64,000 bases of DNA from NCBI GenBank assembly GCA_033763555.1, contig JANRKK010000004.1, positions 1 through 64,000 on the forward strand, written 5' to 3'. Source of the DNA: JALYJG01 sp033763555. Its GTDB lineage: Bacteria; Pseudomonadota; Alphaproteobacteria; UBA9219. Shown one piece after another: positions 32,172 to 40,219 of the stretch; the first letter of the stretch is position 1, and every line of letters starts with the position of its first letter. Position numbers and translations under genes: made by a program. The notes under the pieces were generated by a model. The model did not search any database, was not told the origin of the DNA, and saw only the letters and a list, made by a program, of their open reading frames with translations.

Positions 32172-33029
32172 ATGGATCCGATAATTAAGCTTCGCAAACA
32201 GCAAATAGACGAGAGTGCCAATCCATCCGAACCATTGAGACGGATAGAGTTCAACATCACTGAACTGTGCAACAGAACTTGTTGGTTTTGCCCTCGTAGT
32301 GATCATAAAATATACAAAAATCGAGGCCTGCATATGCCTATAGAAGTTGCCATGCGTATCAATGGTGAACTCATGACTCAACATTGGAGAGATCAGAATT
32401 TGAATCTTTCTTTTGCTGGCTTCGGCGAACCTCTGCTCCACAAACAACATCTAGAGGTATTTGCAGCTGTAACGAAGGGAGGCATGCATAGATCAGAGAT
32501 TATTACGAATGGAGATTTTCTAAATCATGCAAAAATAGAAGAAATATATAAAGCTGGCATAGAGCGAATTGTAGTTAACAACTATGAATCAGCAGAGAGG
32601 GGCGAACATTACCGAGAGCTGTTTAGTGATCGCCCCAGGGAAAAATATCACATACGTGATAACTATGAAGGCAATATGCAGCTAAACCTAACAAATAGAG
32701 CTGGCAGTGCAGTTAATGTAGAAAATGCTGTAACTTTGCCACGACACCGCGCATGCTTTATTCCGTTCTACTCTCTCGTCATTGATTGGAATGGTGATGC
32801 AATCCTATGCGGGAATGATTGGCAAAGACAAGGGCTTAGCGGATTAAATATCATGCAAAGATCGCTTTTAGATATTTGGCAGAGTACCGAACTGCAAGCC
32901 TTTCGAGATATGCTCATGAGGGACAGGAGGGACACATCGCCGTGCAATGCCTGTGATATAGATGGTCAGATGGTAGGGCGACCAAGCTTTGATTGGTTTA
33001 AAGGCCACTCTGAAGCATTAAGAAAGTGA
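32172..33029 (+). CDS. Radical SAM protein with SPASM-like C-terminus
   Basis: This 285-aa enzyme has the radical SAM cluster motif C33-NRT-C37-WF-C40, followed by a TIM-barrel pattern with FAGFGEPLLH and EIITNGDFLN. The C-terminal part contains extra cysteines (CFIPFYSLVIDWNGDAILCG and CNACD), as in SPASM-type auxiliary cluster domains. It would cleave SAM reductively to start a radical modification of a peptide or small molecule. The start at 32172 follows GAGGTG; a GTG at 32163 overlaps the previous stop. It overlaps the GT29-like gene by one base. Confidence 0.88.
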   Translation: MDPIIKLRKQQIDESANPSEPLRRIEFNITELCNRTCWFCPRSDHKIYKNRGLHMPIEVAMRINGELMTQHWRDQNLNLSFAGFGEPLLHKQHLEVFAAVTKGGMHRSEIITNGDFLNHAKIEEIYKAGIERIVVNNYESAERGEHYRELFSDRPREKYHIRDNYEGNMQLNLTNRAGSAVNVENAVTLPRHRACFIPFYSLVIDWNGDAILCGNDWQRQGLSGLNIMQRSLLDIWQSTELQAFRDMLMRDRRDTSPCNACDIDGQMVGRPSFDWFKGHSEALRK

Positions 33030-33706
33030 TGTTCATGAAAATAGCTGTTGTTGGAAATGGGGCGGGGTTAATCGGCAGAAATTGTGGGGCTACAATAGAT
33101 GCCCATGATTTCGTCGTTCGCATGAACCATTTTCGCCTCGAAAGTGCGCATGAAGACCTTGGTGCTCGAATTAATATTTATATGGCCACAGCTGCTGCTC
33201 TAAATAGCATGGAATCTGGGACTGTTCCTTCGAACATAGAGTTTTGGAATCCTCATTTGCTTGGACAAAGTGAGCTTCCAGATGATGATGTAAGGGAAAG
33301 AGACTACCTGAGGTGCTTAACCCAATATCAGGATAAACTTTTTTCTGATAACAGAATTGGTTATGAACGTTTGACAAGACTTTCCCAAGGAAATGGCAAA
33401 TCTATTTCTTGGCGAACATATCGCAATATATTGAGGTCTGGAAATTACTTGCTGAATGGTACGCCATTCTCACCAGGCGGAATACTTGAAGAGCCAACCA
33501 CAGGAGTTAAGGCGATTGCCATGGCGATAGAAATGGCTCCAGGCAATGTAGAAGTTTTTGGCTTTGACTTTTTTCAAACTTCTACTCATTTCTGGGCACC
33601 TACAGAAGCCGATCCTTTTCCACACCATAATTATCGCGCTGATGAAAACGCCGTTCGAAGTTGGTCTGCTCAAGGATTGTTAAAGATTGTCGACTATAAA
33701 CTATAG
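33029..33706 (+). CDS. GT29 (sialyltransferase)-family-like protein
   Basis: This 225-aa protein resembles eukaryotic-type sialyltransferases of family GT29. A large-motif-like segment near the N-terminus (KIAVVGNGAGLIGRNCGATI, then VVRMN) is followed by the small-motif-like EEPTTGVKAIAMAI and VEVFGFDFF, and by HHNYRADE near the end, where GT29 proteins have the catalytic His. These would bind a nucleotide-activated sugar and transfer it. No CMP-sialic acid synthesis genes are visible nearby. The start at 33029 overlaps the radical SAM stop (TGATG); an ATG at 33035 is an alternative. It is AT-rich like its two partners. Confidence 0.78.
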   Translation: MFMKIAVVGNGAGLIGRNCGATIDAHDFVVRMNHFRLESAHEDLGARINIYMATAAALNSMESGTVPSNIEFWNPHLLGQSELPDDDVRERDYLRCLTQYQDKLFSDNRIGYERLTRLSQGNGKSISWRTYRNILRSGNYLLNGTPFSPGGILEEPTTGVKAIAMAIEMAPGNVEVFGFDFFQTSTHFWAPTEADPFPHHNYRADENAVRSWSAQGLLKIVDYKL

Positions 33707-33883
33707 TTTATGCCTTGCATTTGACTCGCCGTCGAAACTTCTCCCAAAATGCACCAGAATTCGATTTCTGCCATACTGAAAGGCGTACATCCTGACCAGT
33801 TGGAAAAAGGTCAAAAGATTGCCAGTCCTGTGCCCTACAAGACAGGATGCCCCTTGCAGGGACTTAGATTAGGATAGCGTCCC

Positions 33884-34339
33884 ATGAAACAGTATTTATC
33901 CACCCCGCTGACGCCGGAACTCATTTGTTCTGACATCAAGAAGAGCCTGTCCTTTTATACGGATATTCTCGGCTTCAAAATCCAGTATCAACGCGAAGAA
34001 GAGGGATTCGCCATGCTGGAACGGCAAGGGTCACGACTTATGTTGGATCAACTCCACGGAATTGATGGGAAAGGCAGGTCTTGGGTATCTGGGCCGCTCG
34101 AACGACCCTACGGGCGCGGCATTAATCTGCAAATGGAAACCCGTGACGTTGACGGCCTCTACGCTAAAGTTCAGGCGTCCGGGGCGCGTATCTTTCTACA
34201 GATGGAAGAGAAGTGGTACCGCAAAGACCATGTGCTGCTTGGCAATCGTCAATTCATCGTTCAAGACCCTGACGGTTATCTACTGCGGTTCTTTCAGGAT
34301 TTGGGGGAGCGGAAAGATAATCCCAAATCCGAAACTTAA
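33884..34339 (+). CDS. VOC-family (glyoxalase/bleomycin-resistance fold) protein
   Basis: This 151-aa protein has the VOC fold pattern: TPELICSDIKKSLSFYTDIL at the start and FIVQDPDGYLLRF near the end. The family includes glyoxalases, dioxygenases and drug-binding resistance proteins, so the exact reaction is open. The arrangement, with an E/Q/H-containing metal-site position less clear, suggests a bleomycin-type binding protein. It is the last gene of the island before the 48-bp tRNA repeat, and stands alone. Confidence 0.85.
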   Translation: MKQYLSTPLTPELICSDIKKSLSFYTDILGFKIQYQREEEGFAMLERQGSRLMLDQLHGIDGKGRSWVSGPLERPYGRGINLQMETRDVDGLYAKVQASGARIFLQMEEKWYRKDHVLLGNRQFIVQDPDGYLLRFFQDLGERKDNPKSET

Positions 34340-34478
34340 ACTGATCTGCTGGCGTACTATTCCCCGGATTCAGCCCAAACAAAATCAATGACTTAAAAAA
34401 CAGCGAGTGTGAATTTTATAGTACACTTTCGGTTTGCTAACTTGGTGATACAAAAGAAAAATGTATGTGCAAACGCTT

Positions 34479-34526
34479 GGTTTCCTAAACCGGGGGTCGG
34501 AGGTTCGAATCCTCTCGGGCGCACCA
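34479..34526 (+). repeat. attR-type copy of the tRNA-Arg 3' end
   Basis: These 48 bases are identical to 5363-5410, running from the anticodon stem to the CCA end. The 5' half of the tRNA is absent, so this is not a gene. The 339-bp gene-free stretch 34340-34678 contains this copy, and ordinary chromosomal sequence begins after it. It marks the right end of the island. Confidence 0.9.
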
Positions 34527-34678
34527 GCCTTCGCTCATTGCATGAGCTACAGCTGGCAGGCCATTCTGCCCCGCTCAAGCCGAGAATATCTTCTCCACCT
34601 TGCCAGCCATGCCAACCCCGCATAGCCTTGTCTTCCCGCCTTGCATATCCCCCTCCCCCGCAGGTTCAGGAGACTTCC

Positions 34679-35458
34679 ATGTTCAAGAAAATTGCCATTG
34701 CCCTTGCCGTTCTGGTCATTCTGGCTGGAGGCGGAATTTATTACATGTATTCCAATCTCGATTTCATTATCAAAATGGCGGTGGAACGTTACGGCACGGC
34801 CGCCACGCAAACCACCGTGCGGCTGGGCAGCGTCAATCTTTCAATGACCTCGGGCGAAGGTTCGCTCAGGGGCCTGAGCATCGACAACCCAAAAAATTTC
34901 AACGGCGCTGTCAAAGCCTTTCAGCTGGGATCCATCCATGTGAAGCTGGATGCCAATTCGCTGCGCGGCACCGGGCCGATTATTATCCGCGAGGTGACAA
35001 TCGACCAGCCGCAGGTGAATTATGAAATCACCAACGCAGGCGACAGCAACCTATCGGCAATTCAGAAGAATGTCCAAAGCTACACCAAAGCGTTGGGCGG
35101 AACGGCCCCCTCCGACCCCGGCAAAGGCGCGGATGGCAGCCGCAAGGTCATCATCAACGACCTTTATGTCCGCAACGGCCAGGTTGGCGTCAGCGCGCAG
35201 CTTGTGAAAGGCAAAAGCTTTTCCGAAAAACTGCCAAGCATTCACCTGACCAATATCGGCAAGTCCAGCGGCGGTGCGACGGCCGCGCAGGTGACCGAGC
35301 AATTGCTCGGCAGCCTGACGGTCAGTGCGGCCAAGGTTGCCACGGCTGGCATTGCACAAAATCTCGGCGGTCTGAAAGACGTTATTCCGCTCAAAGGTGC
35401 GGCCAGCGACAGTCTTACTAATGTTCGCGGCAAGTTGAAGGGCATCCTCGGCGACTAA
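34679..35458 (+). CDS. AsmA-like membrane-anchored protein
   Basis: This 259-aa protein has one N-terminal membrane helix (KIAIALAVLVILAGGGIYYM) and a periplasmic region with the AsmA-type opening: TTVRLGSVNLSMTSGEGSLR and GLSIDNPKNF. The family is linked to outer-membrane assembly and lipid transport. At this length it is a small member. The start at 34679 is taken from an AGGAGA ribosome site; an earlier frame start would run through the tRNA copy. It is the first gene to the right of the island. Confidence 0.8.
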   Translation: MFKKIAIALAVLVILAGGGIYYMYSNLDFIIKMAVERYGTAATQTTVRLGSVNLSMTSGEGSLRGLSIDNPKNFNGAVKAFQLGSIHVKLDANSLRGTGPIIIREVTIDQPQVNYEITNAGDSNLSAIQKNVQSYTKALGGTAPSDPGKGADGSRKVIINDLYVRNGQVGVSAQLVKGKSFSEKLPSIHLTNIGKSSGGATAAQVTEQLLGSLTVSAAKVATAGIAQNLGGLKDVIPLKGAASDSLTNVRGKLKGILGD

Positions 35459-35471
35459 AACCGGGAAGTTT

Positions 35472-35906
35472 TTAAGCGGCCTTCCGTCCCACGGCACATT
35501 CAATAGCCGTGGCGATTTCGGTCATGCTGTCATTTTTGCGGATGATGTGGCCGAAGGTCAGGATGCCGCAGGGACGCCCATCCTCATCTTCCACGATCAC
35601 GCGATTAACATTGTTCTCTCGCATCAGCCCGGCGGCACGATCGGGCGTATCGTCTTGCTGGCAGGAACAGACTTGCGCGGTCATGTGATCCCGCACTCTT
35701 TCCTTGGTGATGTCTTTTCCCTTCGCCACCGCACGGATGACGATGTCACGGTCGGTGATAATGCCTTCAATTTTGTCATCCGTGCCCACGGGCAGAACGC
35801 CGCAATTGATGGCTTCCATTTTCTGTGCCGCCTCTTCCAACGTAAGGTTGGATGGAATAATCACGGGGTCTTCTCGCATCAAATCCTTAACGCGTGTTGG
35901 AAACAT
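35472..35906 (-). CDS. Tandem CBS-domain protein
   Basis: This 144-aa protein consists of two CBS domains (about 7-60 and 73-125): VKDLMREDPVIIPSNLTLEE with GVLPVGTDDKIEGIITDRDI, and VRDHMTAQVCSCQQDDTPDR with NNVNRVIVEDEDGRPCGILT. Such proteins bind adenosine nucleotides and regulate other enzymes. It is convergent with the AsmA-like gene. Stand-alone CBS proteins of this size often belong to general stress regulons in proteobacteria. The ATG follows AAGGAGGCCAGC. Confidence 0.9.
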   Translation of the reverse strand: MFPTRVKDLMREDPVIIPSNLTLEEAAQKMEAINCGVLPVGTDDKIEGIITDRDIVIRAVAKGKDITKERVRDHMTAQVCSCQQDDTPDRAAGLMRENNVNRVIVEDEDGRPCGILTFGHIIRKNDSMTEIATAIECAVGRKAA

Positions 35907-36099
35907 GCTGGCCTCCTTGTTTGTGGTGACGGGTTTTCCACGAGATTAGAGGACAGCACGGCGTAAAAAATCCATGCGGAGCCGAAGCTGAATTTATTCT
36001 TTGCTTACTATTCCTTCCCCCATCTCCCATGGCGGCTTGATAAGCCCTGGCGCACAATGAAGCTCTAAGTTGTGCATTTGATGGATACGGGAGAACACC

Positions 36100-36762
36100 A
36101 TGAAAAAATCGCTGATCACCTTGAGCCTGACCCTTCTGTTTGGCAGCGCCGCGCTGCTGCACGCGCCAAACGCAGCCGCTGGAAACCGGGACGTTGAAGT
36201 TACGCTGCAAAGCTATGGCGATCTTTCGATGTTCTATCAGGCGCTAATCAACACAGGCGTGATCAACGAACTGAACGAAAACACACGCTACACCATTTTC
36301 GCACCGACAAACGCAGCCTTTGCCTCTGTGCAGCCACGCGCCTATCCCTGCTTCTATGCTGAACAATGCCGTCCGCAAATTGCCGGCCTTCTGCGCAACC
36401 ATATTCTGACCGACCGTTATGACTTGCGTGAACTCGTGACTTACGGTCAGGGCATTCAGACAGGCGGAATTCACCGCGTGCATGTCGTGGAGCCCTATGT
36501 GGATGATTACACTGTTGATGGGCTGCGCATCCTCAGCGCCAGCGAAGTGGGCGGCAACATCATCTACCGCATTGACGGCGTTATCGCTTCACCGCAGGAA
36601 CTGGCCCAGTTTCAAACGGTCAGCCTGCACCCTGTGCCCAGCACTGTCACAACCGAGAAAACCGTGACGCGGAAGACCTATGTGCCGTCCACCGTCTATC
36701 CGGTTGAAGACTCAGCGAATACAACCGAAACCACAACAGTTATACGCCGTTATACCCCTTAA
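36100..36762 (+). CDS. Fasciclin-domain exported protein
   Basis: This 220-aa protein has a signal peptide (LITLSLTLLFGSAALLHAPN, cleaved near AAA) and one fasciclin (FAS1) domain (about 30-175), with NTRYTIFAPTNAAFASV and IYRIDGVIASPQEL. FAS1 proteins are adhesins or envelope structural proteins. The C-terminal tail is Thr/Val-rich (TVTTEKTVTRKTYVPSTVYP). The domain contains two cysteines (CFYAEQC) that may pair. A GGGAG ribosome site precedes the ATG. Confidence 0.9.
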   Translation: MKKSLITLSLTLLFGSAALLHAPNAAAGNRDVEVTLQSYGDLSMFYQALINTGVINELNENTRYTIFAPTNAAFASVQPRAYPCFYAEQCRPQIAGLLRNHILTDRYDLRELVTYGQGIQTGGIHRVHVVEPYVDDYTVDGLRILSASEVGGNIIYRIDGVIASPQELAQFQTVSLHPVPSTVTTEKTVTRKTYVPSTVYPVEDSANTTETTTVIRRYTP

Positions 36763-36872
36763 GCTTAGGGAGTTTACGGGGTCTTTATTTGCGCTATACT
36801 GCTTGCTGACAGAATTCTTATGTCGGTATGCGTAGCTTGAGTGCTGACCAACCCGCCTAAGGAGACGAAGCC

Positions 36873-37085
36873 ATGGACTATCCCCTGTCCTATCATCGCA
36901 ATGTTTCGCCGCAACAGCTGCCGAAACGCCGCCGGGTTTCACACGCAACACGCTCAGTGCGCGATTTGACGGCTGAATTGGGGGGCCTTATGGGAACGCT
37001 GGAATCCACGATGAAGGATCTGAACAGTGTTGAACCCGAAAATCTGTATCTGCTGAATCATCCTGTTCACCGCCTTGCTGGCTAA
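36873..37085 (+). CDS. Small hypothetical protein
   Basis: This 70-aa protein starts after a strong AAGGAGA site. It has a basic N-terminal part (QLPKRRRVSHATRSVRDLTA) and a helical C-terminal part with GLMGTLESTMKDLNSVEPEN. No signal peptide or membrane segment. It lies 11 bp upstream of the next small gene, so the two form a unit. No family recognised. Confidence 0.65.
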   Translation: MDYPLSYHRNVSPQQLPKRRRVSHATRSVRDLTAELGGLMGTLESTMKDLNSVEPENLYLLNHPVHRLAG

Positions 37086-37096
37086 TCGAGGGTCTT

Positions 37097-37354
37097 ATGA
37101 AAAATCTTTCACCCACGCAGAAGAATATTCTCGCCATCCTTATTATTGTGGTGGTGGCCTTTCTGGCCTACAGCGTTTTGACCATGCCGGATAACCGCAA
37201 CACCGCCGAAAAAATCGGCGATGCCATACATGAACTGCCCCAGGGCGTAGACAAGGCCGCACGGCAGCTGGAAGATCGCACACCGGGTCAACAGTTGGGT
37301 GACACCATTAAAGACGCGGGCGATGAGGTTAAAGAAAATACCCAGGCCCGGTAG
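37097..37354 (+). CDS. Small single-span membrane protein
   Basis: This 85-aa protein has one membrane helix (ILAILIIVVVAFLAYSVLTM) and a charged amphipathic C-terminal part with DAIHELPQGVDKAARQLEDR and GDTIKDAGDEVKENTQ. Repeating helical patterns of this sort are common in small stress-induced membrane proteins. Coupled to the preceding 70-aa gene and 80 bp upstream of a histidine kinase. No family recognised. Confidence 0.65.
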   Translation: MKNLSPTQKNILAILIIVVVAFLAYSVLTMPDNRNTAEKIGDAIHELPQGVDKAARQLEDRTPGQQLGDTIKDAGDEVKENTQAR

Positions 37355-37434
37355 TTTACGAAAGCGTCTGACAATCGCGGCTATACCGACGTTATTTTTA
37401 TTCATGCGCAAGGTATTGCAAAGGCCATATCAAA

Positions 37435-38193
37435 ATGAGCCATACAATGCTGTCCGAAACACTGCCCTCTGCCCCGGCCAATGAACCTGATATGGGTTTT
37501 CAACGGGAACGGGAGCGTTTGCATAGGCAAATGCTGTCAGCCGTATCGCATGATTTGAAGACCCCGTTGGCTTCTATCATTGGCTCTCTCGAAGTCTATA
37601 AAAGAATGAAAGACAAGCTGAGCGCGGACAAACGGACCGCCCTGATCGGCGTCGCGCTGCAGGAAGCCTACCGCCTGGACAATTTCATCGTGAATATTCT
37701 CGACATGGCCCGTCTGGAAAACGGCATGGTCAAGATCAACCGCGAGGATGTAGAGATCGGCGCCATGCTGCGCAATTGCCTGACGCGGATGGAAGGACGG
37801 TTGCAAGGAAGCTCCATCAACATGGAATCTGTTTCCGGTGTTATACAAATCACAACGGATGTCGTACTTCTAAGCCGTGCGGTCTGCCTCGTGCTTGATA
37901 ACGCCGTGAAGTATGGTGGTACGCCACCTGCCATCCGCGTGGAGTTTGGCAAAAACAGCGGTGAAACGGCTTATATAAAAGTCTTCGATAATGGCCGCGG
38001 CATACCCGGCGAACAAATGGAAAAGATTTTCTGCAAATACACGCGTCTTGCCCGCGAAGACCAGCAAAATGCAGGAACAGGACTTGGCCTTGCCATCGCC
38101 CAAACTATTATGGGCATGCTCGATGGCGGTATCGCAGCGTCAAACGGCCCCGCAAACGGGGCCGTTTTTACGCTGCATTTTCCCTTGGCTTAA
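37435..38193 (+). CDS. Soluble sensor histidine kinase, KdpD-like catalytic core
   Basis: This 252-aa kinase has HisKA with H39 in AVSHDLKTPLASI, then HATPase_c motifs LVLDNAVKYGG (N box), VFDNGRGIPGE (G1) and GTGLGLAIAQTIM (G2). The sequence resembles the catalytic end of KdpD. It has no membrane span and no input domain apart from 20-30 residues at the N-terminus. The likely partner is the KdpE-like regulator 560 bp away on the opposite strand. No kdpFABC genes are nearby. The last codons include a perfect terminator-like hairpin. Confidence 0.88.
   Translation: MSHTMLSETLPSAPANEPDMGFQRERERLHRQMLSAVSHDLKTPLASIIGSLEVYKRMKDKLSADKRTALIGVALQEAYRLDNFIVNILDMARLENGMVKINREDVEIGAMLRNCLTRMEGRLQGSSINMESVSGVIQITTDVVLLSRAVCLVLDNAVKYGGTPPAIRVEFGKNSGETAYIKVFDNGRGIPGEQMEKIFCKYTRLAREDQQNAGTGLGLAIAQTIMGMLDGGIAASNGPANGAVFTLHFPLA
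38142..38170 (+). terminator. Intrinsic-terminator-like hairpin inside the kinase gene
   Basis: AAACGGCCCCG (38142-38152) and CGGGGCCGTTT (38157-38167) form a perfect 11-bp stem with a CAAA loop, followed by TT. The run of five T partly overlaps the 3' arm. It lies 24 bases before the stop codon of the histidine kinase. Because the next gene is convergent and only 8 bp away, the terminator may have been placed within the coding region. Confidence 0.5.
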
Positions 38194-38201
38194 AGCGCTG
38201 T

Positions 38202-38387
38202 TTAAATGGGCGGAGTTGGCGGGCGGCGTCCGCTGATCAGGCTGTAGACCAGCGAGATCGTAAAGAGAACCACAAACAGCACCGCCAGAAACTGAGCGAT
38301 GTCTGTGAAGGTTCCCGCAAGGCCGCCAAAGCCAAAAACCGCAGCCGCCACAGCAAGAAGGAAAAACGTGATGACCCAGTTCAACAT
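38202..38387 (-). CDS. DUF1328 small membrane protein (YtjA-like)
   Basis: This 61-aa protein has two membrane helices, LNWVITFFLLAVAAAVFGFG and IAQFLAVLFVVLFTISLVYS, and fits the DUF1328/YtjA family in length and pattern. Members are found in stress-induced gene clusters in many proteobacteria, with no known mechanism. The ATG follows AAAGGA. The gene is followed downstream on the complementary strand by the histidine kinase, with converging ends. Confidence 0.9.
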   Translation of the reverse strand: MLNWVITFFLLAVAAAVFGFGGLAGTFTDIAQFLAVLFVVLFTISLVYSLISGRRPPTPPI

Positions 38388-38410
38388 AGTCCGTTCCTTT
38401 CTTATGTTGG

Positions 38411-38641
38411 TTAGCGATCGAGATTGATCTGATCAGGATCGGTGAAAGCGCCCGTTGCCGCGCCAGCCGCACCGCCGATGACTGCGCCCGTCAAGGGACT
38501 GCCACCGATTAACGCGCCGCCCAACGCGCCCGCACCCGCACCGATGCCAGCGCCGCTGAGAGCCCTTTGGCCCGGATCGCGGCCGCAAGCTGCCACCGTG
38601 CCGAGTAAAATAATCATGCTGAGATATTTGATGGACTTCAT
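38411..38641 (-). CDS. Glycine-zipper lipoprotein (YMGG-like)
   Basis: This 76-aa protein has a lipoprotein signal (KYLSMIILLGTVAACG, lipobox VAAC) followed by a Gly/Ala-rich zipper: ALSGAGIGAGAGALGGALIG and AVIGGAAGAATGAFT. Such glycine-zipper lipoproteins are anchored in the outer or inner membrane. The start at 38641 follows GGGAGGG. It is 23 bp upstream of DUF1328 on the same strand and is probably co-transcribed with it. Confidence 0.85.
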   Translation of the reverse strand: MKSIKYLSMIILLGTVAACGRDPGQRALSGAGIGAGAGALGGALIGGSPLTGAVIGGAAGAATGAFTDPDQINLDR

Positions 38642-38750
38642 GACACCCTCCCAATCCATTGGAAATTAAAGGGTAATCCCGCCATCCTAAAATTTCAGCG
38701 TTCTTTGGCGCTGGATTTGTAAAAAACCCCTCAAGAACCCGTAAGGAAGT

Positions 38751-39467
38751 TCACGCCGCCTTGGGAACATTTTCCTGCATGGCTTCCATGCGGTAGCCAA
38801 TACCGGGTTCGGTGATGATGAGTTCCAGCGGAACGCCATCATGCTCCAGCTTCTCCCGCACCTGGCCGACATAGACGCGCAAATATTGTGTGTCTTCGGT
38901 ATGCGCCGGACCCCAGACTTCGTTGAGAATTTGGCGGTGGGTCAGCATGCGGCCGCGATTGATCATGAAGAAACGCAGCAGCTTGTATTCCTTCGGTGTC
39001 AGAGCGACCTTCTCGCCATTCATGTAAACTTCATGGCGTATAAGGTCCATACGGATGGGGCCATTGATCAGCTCCGGCTCACCCGCCTGCTTGACAACCG
39101 CCTTGCGCAGATTGGCGCGGATGCGCGCCATCAGTACATCGGCGCTAAAGGGCTTCACGACATAATCGTCTGCGCCTGCTTCCAGCGCAGCCACGACTTC
39201 TTCATCCAGCGACCGCACTGAAAGAACGATGATCGGCACTTGCGACCATTCGCGGATTTGCGCGATCACTTCCTTGCCGTCGATATCCGGCAGGCCAAGA
39301 TCAAGAAGAATAAGGTCGGGCTTGACCGAATTGGCCATGCGCACGGCCTGTTTGCCGCAATCACTTTCCTCGATGCCATAGTTGGACGCATCCAGAAAAA
39401 TATTCAGCATCTTACGGATTTGCACTTCGTCGTCGACGATAAGAATTTTATTTTTTATGTCTTGCAT
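38751..39467 (-). CDS. OmpR/KdpE-like response regulator
   Basis: This 238-aa regulator has a receiver domain with D56 as phosphoacceptor (LILLDLGLPD) and K in VVKPFSADVL, and an OmpR-type winged-helix DNA-binding domain (VALTPKEYKLLRFF, DTQYLRVYVGQVREKL). The C-terminal sequence follows KdpE (PGIGYRM). It is probably phosphorylated by the soluble kinase at 37435. There is no kdpFABC operon in the window, so it may have a different target set. A gene for an exported protein precedes it on the same strand. Confidence 0.9.
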   Translation of the reverse strand: MQDIKNKILIVDDEVQIRKMLNIFLDASNYGIEESDCGKQAVRMANSVKPDLILLDLGLPDIDGKEVIAQIREWSQVPIIVLSVRSLDEEVVAALEAGADDYVVKPFSADVLMARIRANLRKAVVKQAGEPELINGPIRMDLIRHEVYMNGEKVALTPKEYKLLRFFMINRGRMLTHRQILNEVWGPAHTEDTQYLRVYVGQVREKLEHDGVPLELIITEPGIGYRMEAMQENVPKAA

Positions 39468-39485
39468 GGCGGAGTTCCTTTGCAG

Positions 39486-40007
39486 TTACCAGCTGAAGTG
39501 AAGGCGTGAAGACTCACGGCGTGTAATTGTTATATTTTGTTTTTTACCTTGCCCTTCATTGAAGGCTTCGACTGTGTAAGCGCCTTCGGGAAGCTTGGCA
39601 GAGAAAAGCGGGCCTGTCACGACATCGAGAAGCTCCTTGCCATCGCGGCTGCGAATGACAAGACGCGTATCCGTCATGAAATGGCCCGTTGTTGACGACA
39701 TCATGACACGCAAATTGTAATCCTTCTGCATGGCTTCCAGCGCGCTGCGTTCCTCATCACCAACACCACCTGTTATATAGGTGATGGAGCCGAACTGCCG
39801 GGGCTGAAGCACTGTCGAGTCATCCTCGCCGCTTGCAACAACAACCACATCAGCGCCTGAAATTGTTCCAAGAATTTGTGATGAAGGCGATGTGCCAGAA
39901 ATTTGCGGCGGCATTTGTTCCGCAACCGCCGGAAGAGCTTGAAGATGCGCTGCACCAAAAGCCAGCGCCATGCCGTACATTAAAGAGAGATGCAGATTTT
40001 TTTTCAT
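39486..40007 (-). CDS. Hypothetical exported protein
   Basis: This 173-aa protein has a signal peptide (MKKNLHLSLMYGMALAFGAA) and a mature region of beta-strand character with SGADVVVVASGEDDSTVLQP and AKLPEGAYTVEAFNEGQGKK, which resembles a carboxypeptidase-regulatory or transthyretin-like fold. No family recognised with confidence. It lies 18 bp upstream of the KdpE-like gene in the same direction, so it may be regulated with it. Confidence 0.7.
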   Translation of the reverse strand: MKKNLHLSLMYGMALAFGAAHLQALPAVAEQMPPQISGTSPSSQILGTISGADVVVVASGEDDSTVLQPRQFGSITYITGGVGDEERSALEAMQKDYNLRVMMSSTTGHFMTDTRLVIRSRDGKELLDVVTGPLFSAKLPEGAYTVEAFNEGQGKKQNITITRRESSRLHFSW

Positions 40008-40219
40008 GAAGGCCCCCCTTGAGGTTTGGGGAAAAGATGTGATGTCATCAGGGGAGGATAAAATTGGGGCGAATTTGTGGAGAAAGAAAGTAAAAACGCA
40101 ATCTTTATGGATTTTTTATAATTTTTATATCGACACACATCGTTTCCTGATGAGAGCTCAGTCACAGTTTTAAAACCAAGCCTCACGTTCGTTCCATTCT
40201 GGCTCTCAAAGGTAAATCC

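Larger units (their letters stand above)
5363..34526. mobile_element. Genomic island integrated at tRNA-Arg(CCT)
   Basis: A 29-kb segment lies between two identical 48-bp copies of the tRNA-Arg 3' end. It contains three tyrosine recombinases, two excisionase or DUF4224-type genes, an AT-rich glycosyltransferase operon, a TIR protein, XRE regulators and many unrecognised genes. The recombinases lie 10-14 kb inside rather than next to the tRNA, so the island may be a composite of several insertions. The 5.5-15 kb part resembles ordinary chromosomal genes in composition and could be older cargo. Confidence 0.75.

Noticed and set aside
37435..39467. Complete kdp potassium transport locus
   Set aside because: Only KdpD-like core and KdpE-like proteins are present; no kdpF, A, B or C genes are in the window.
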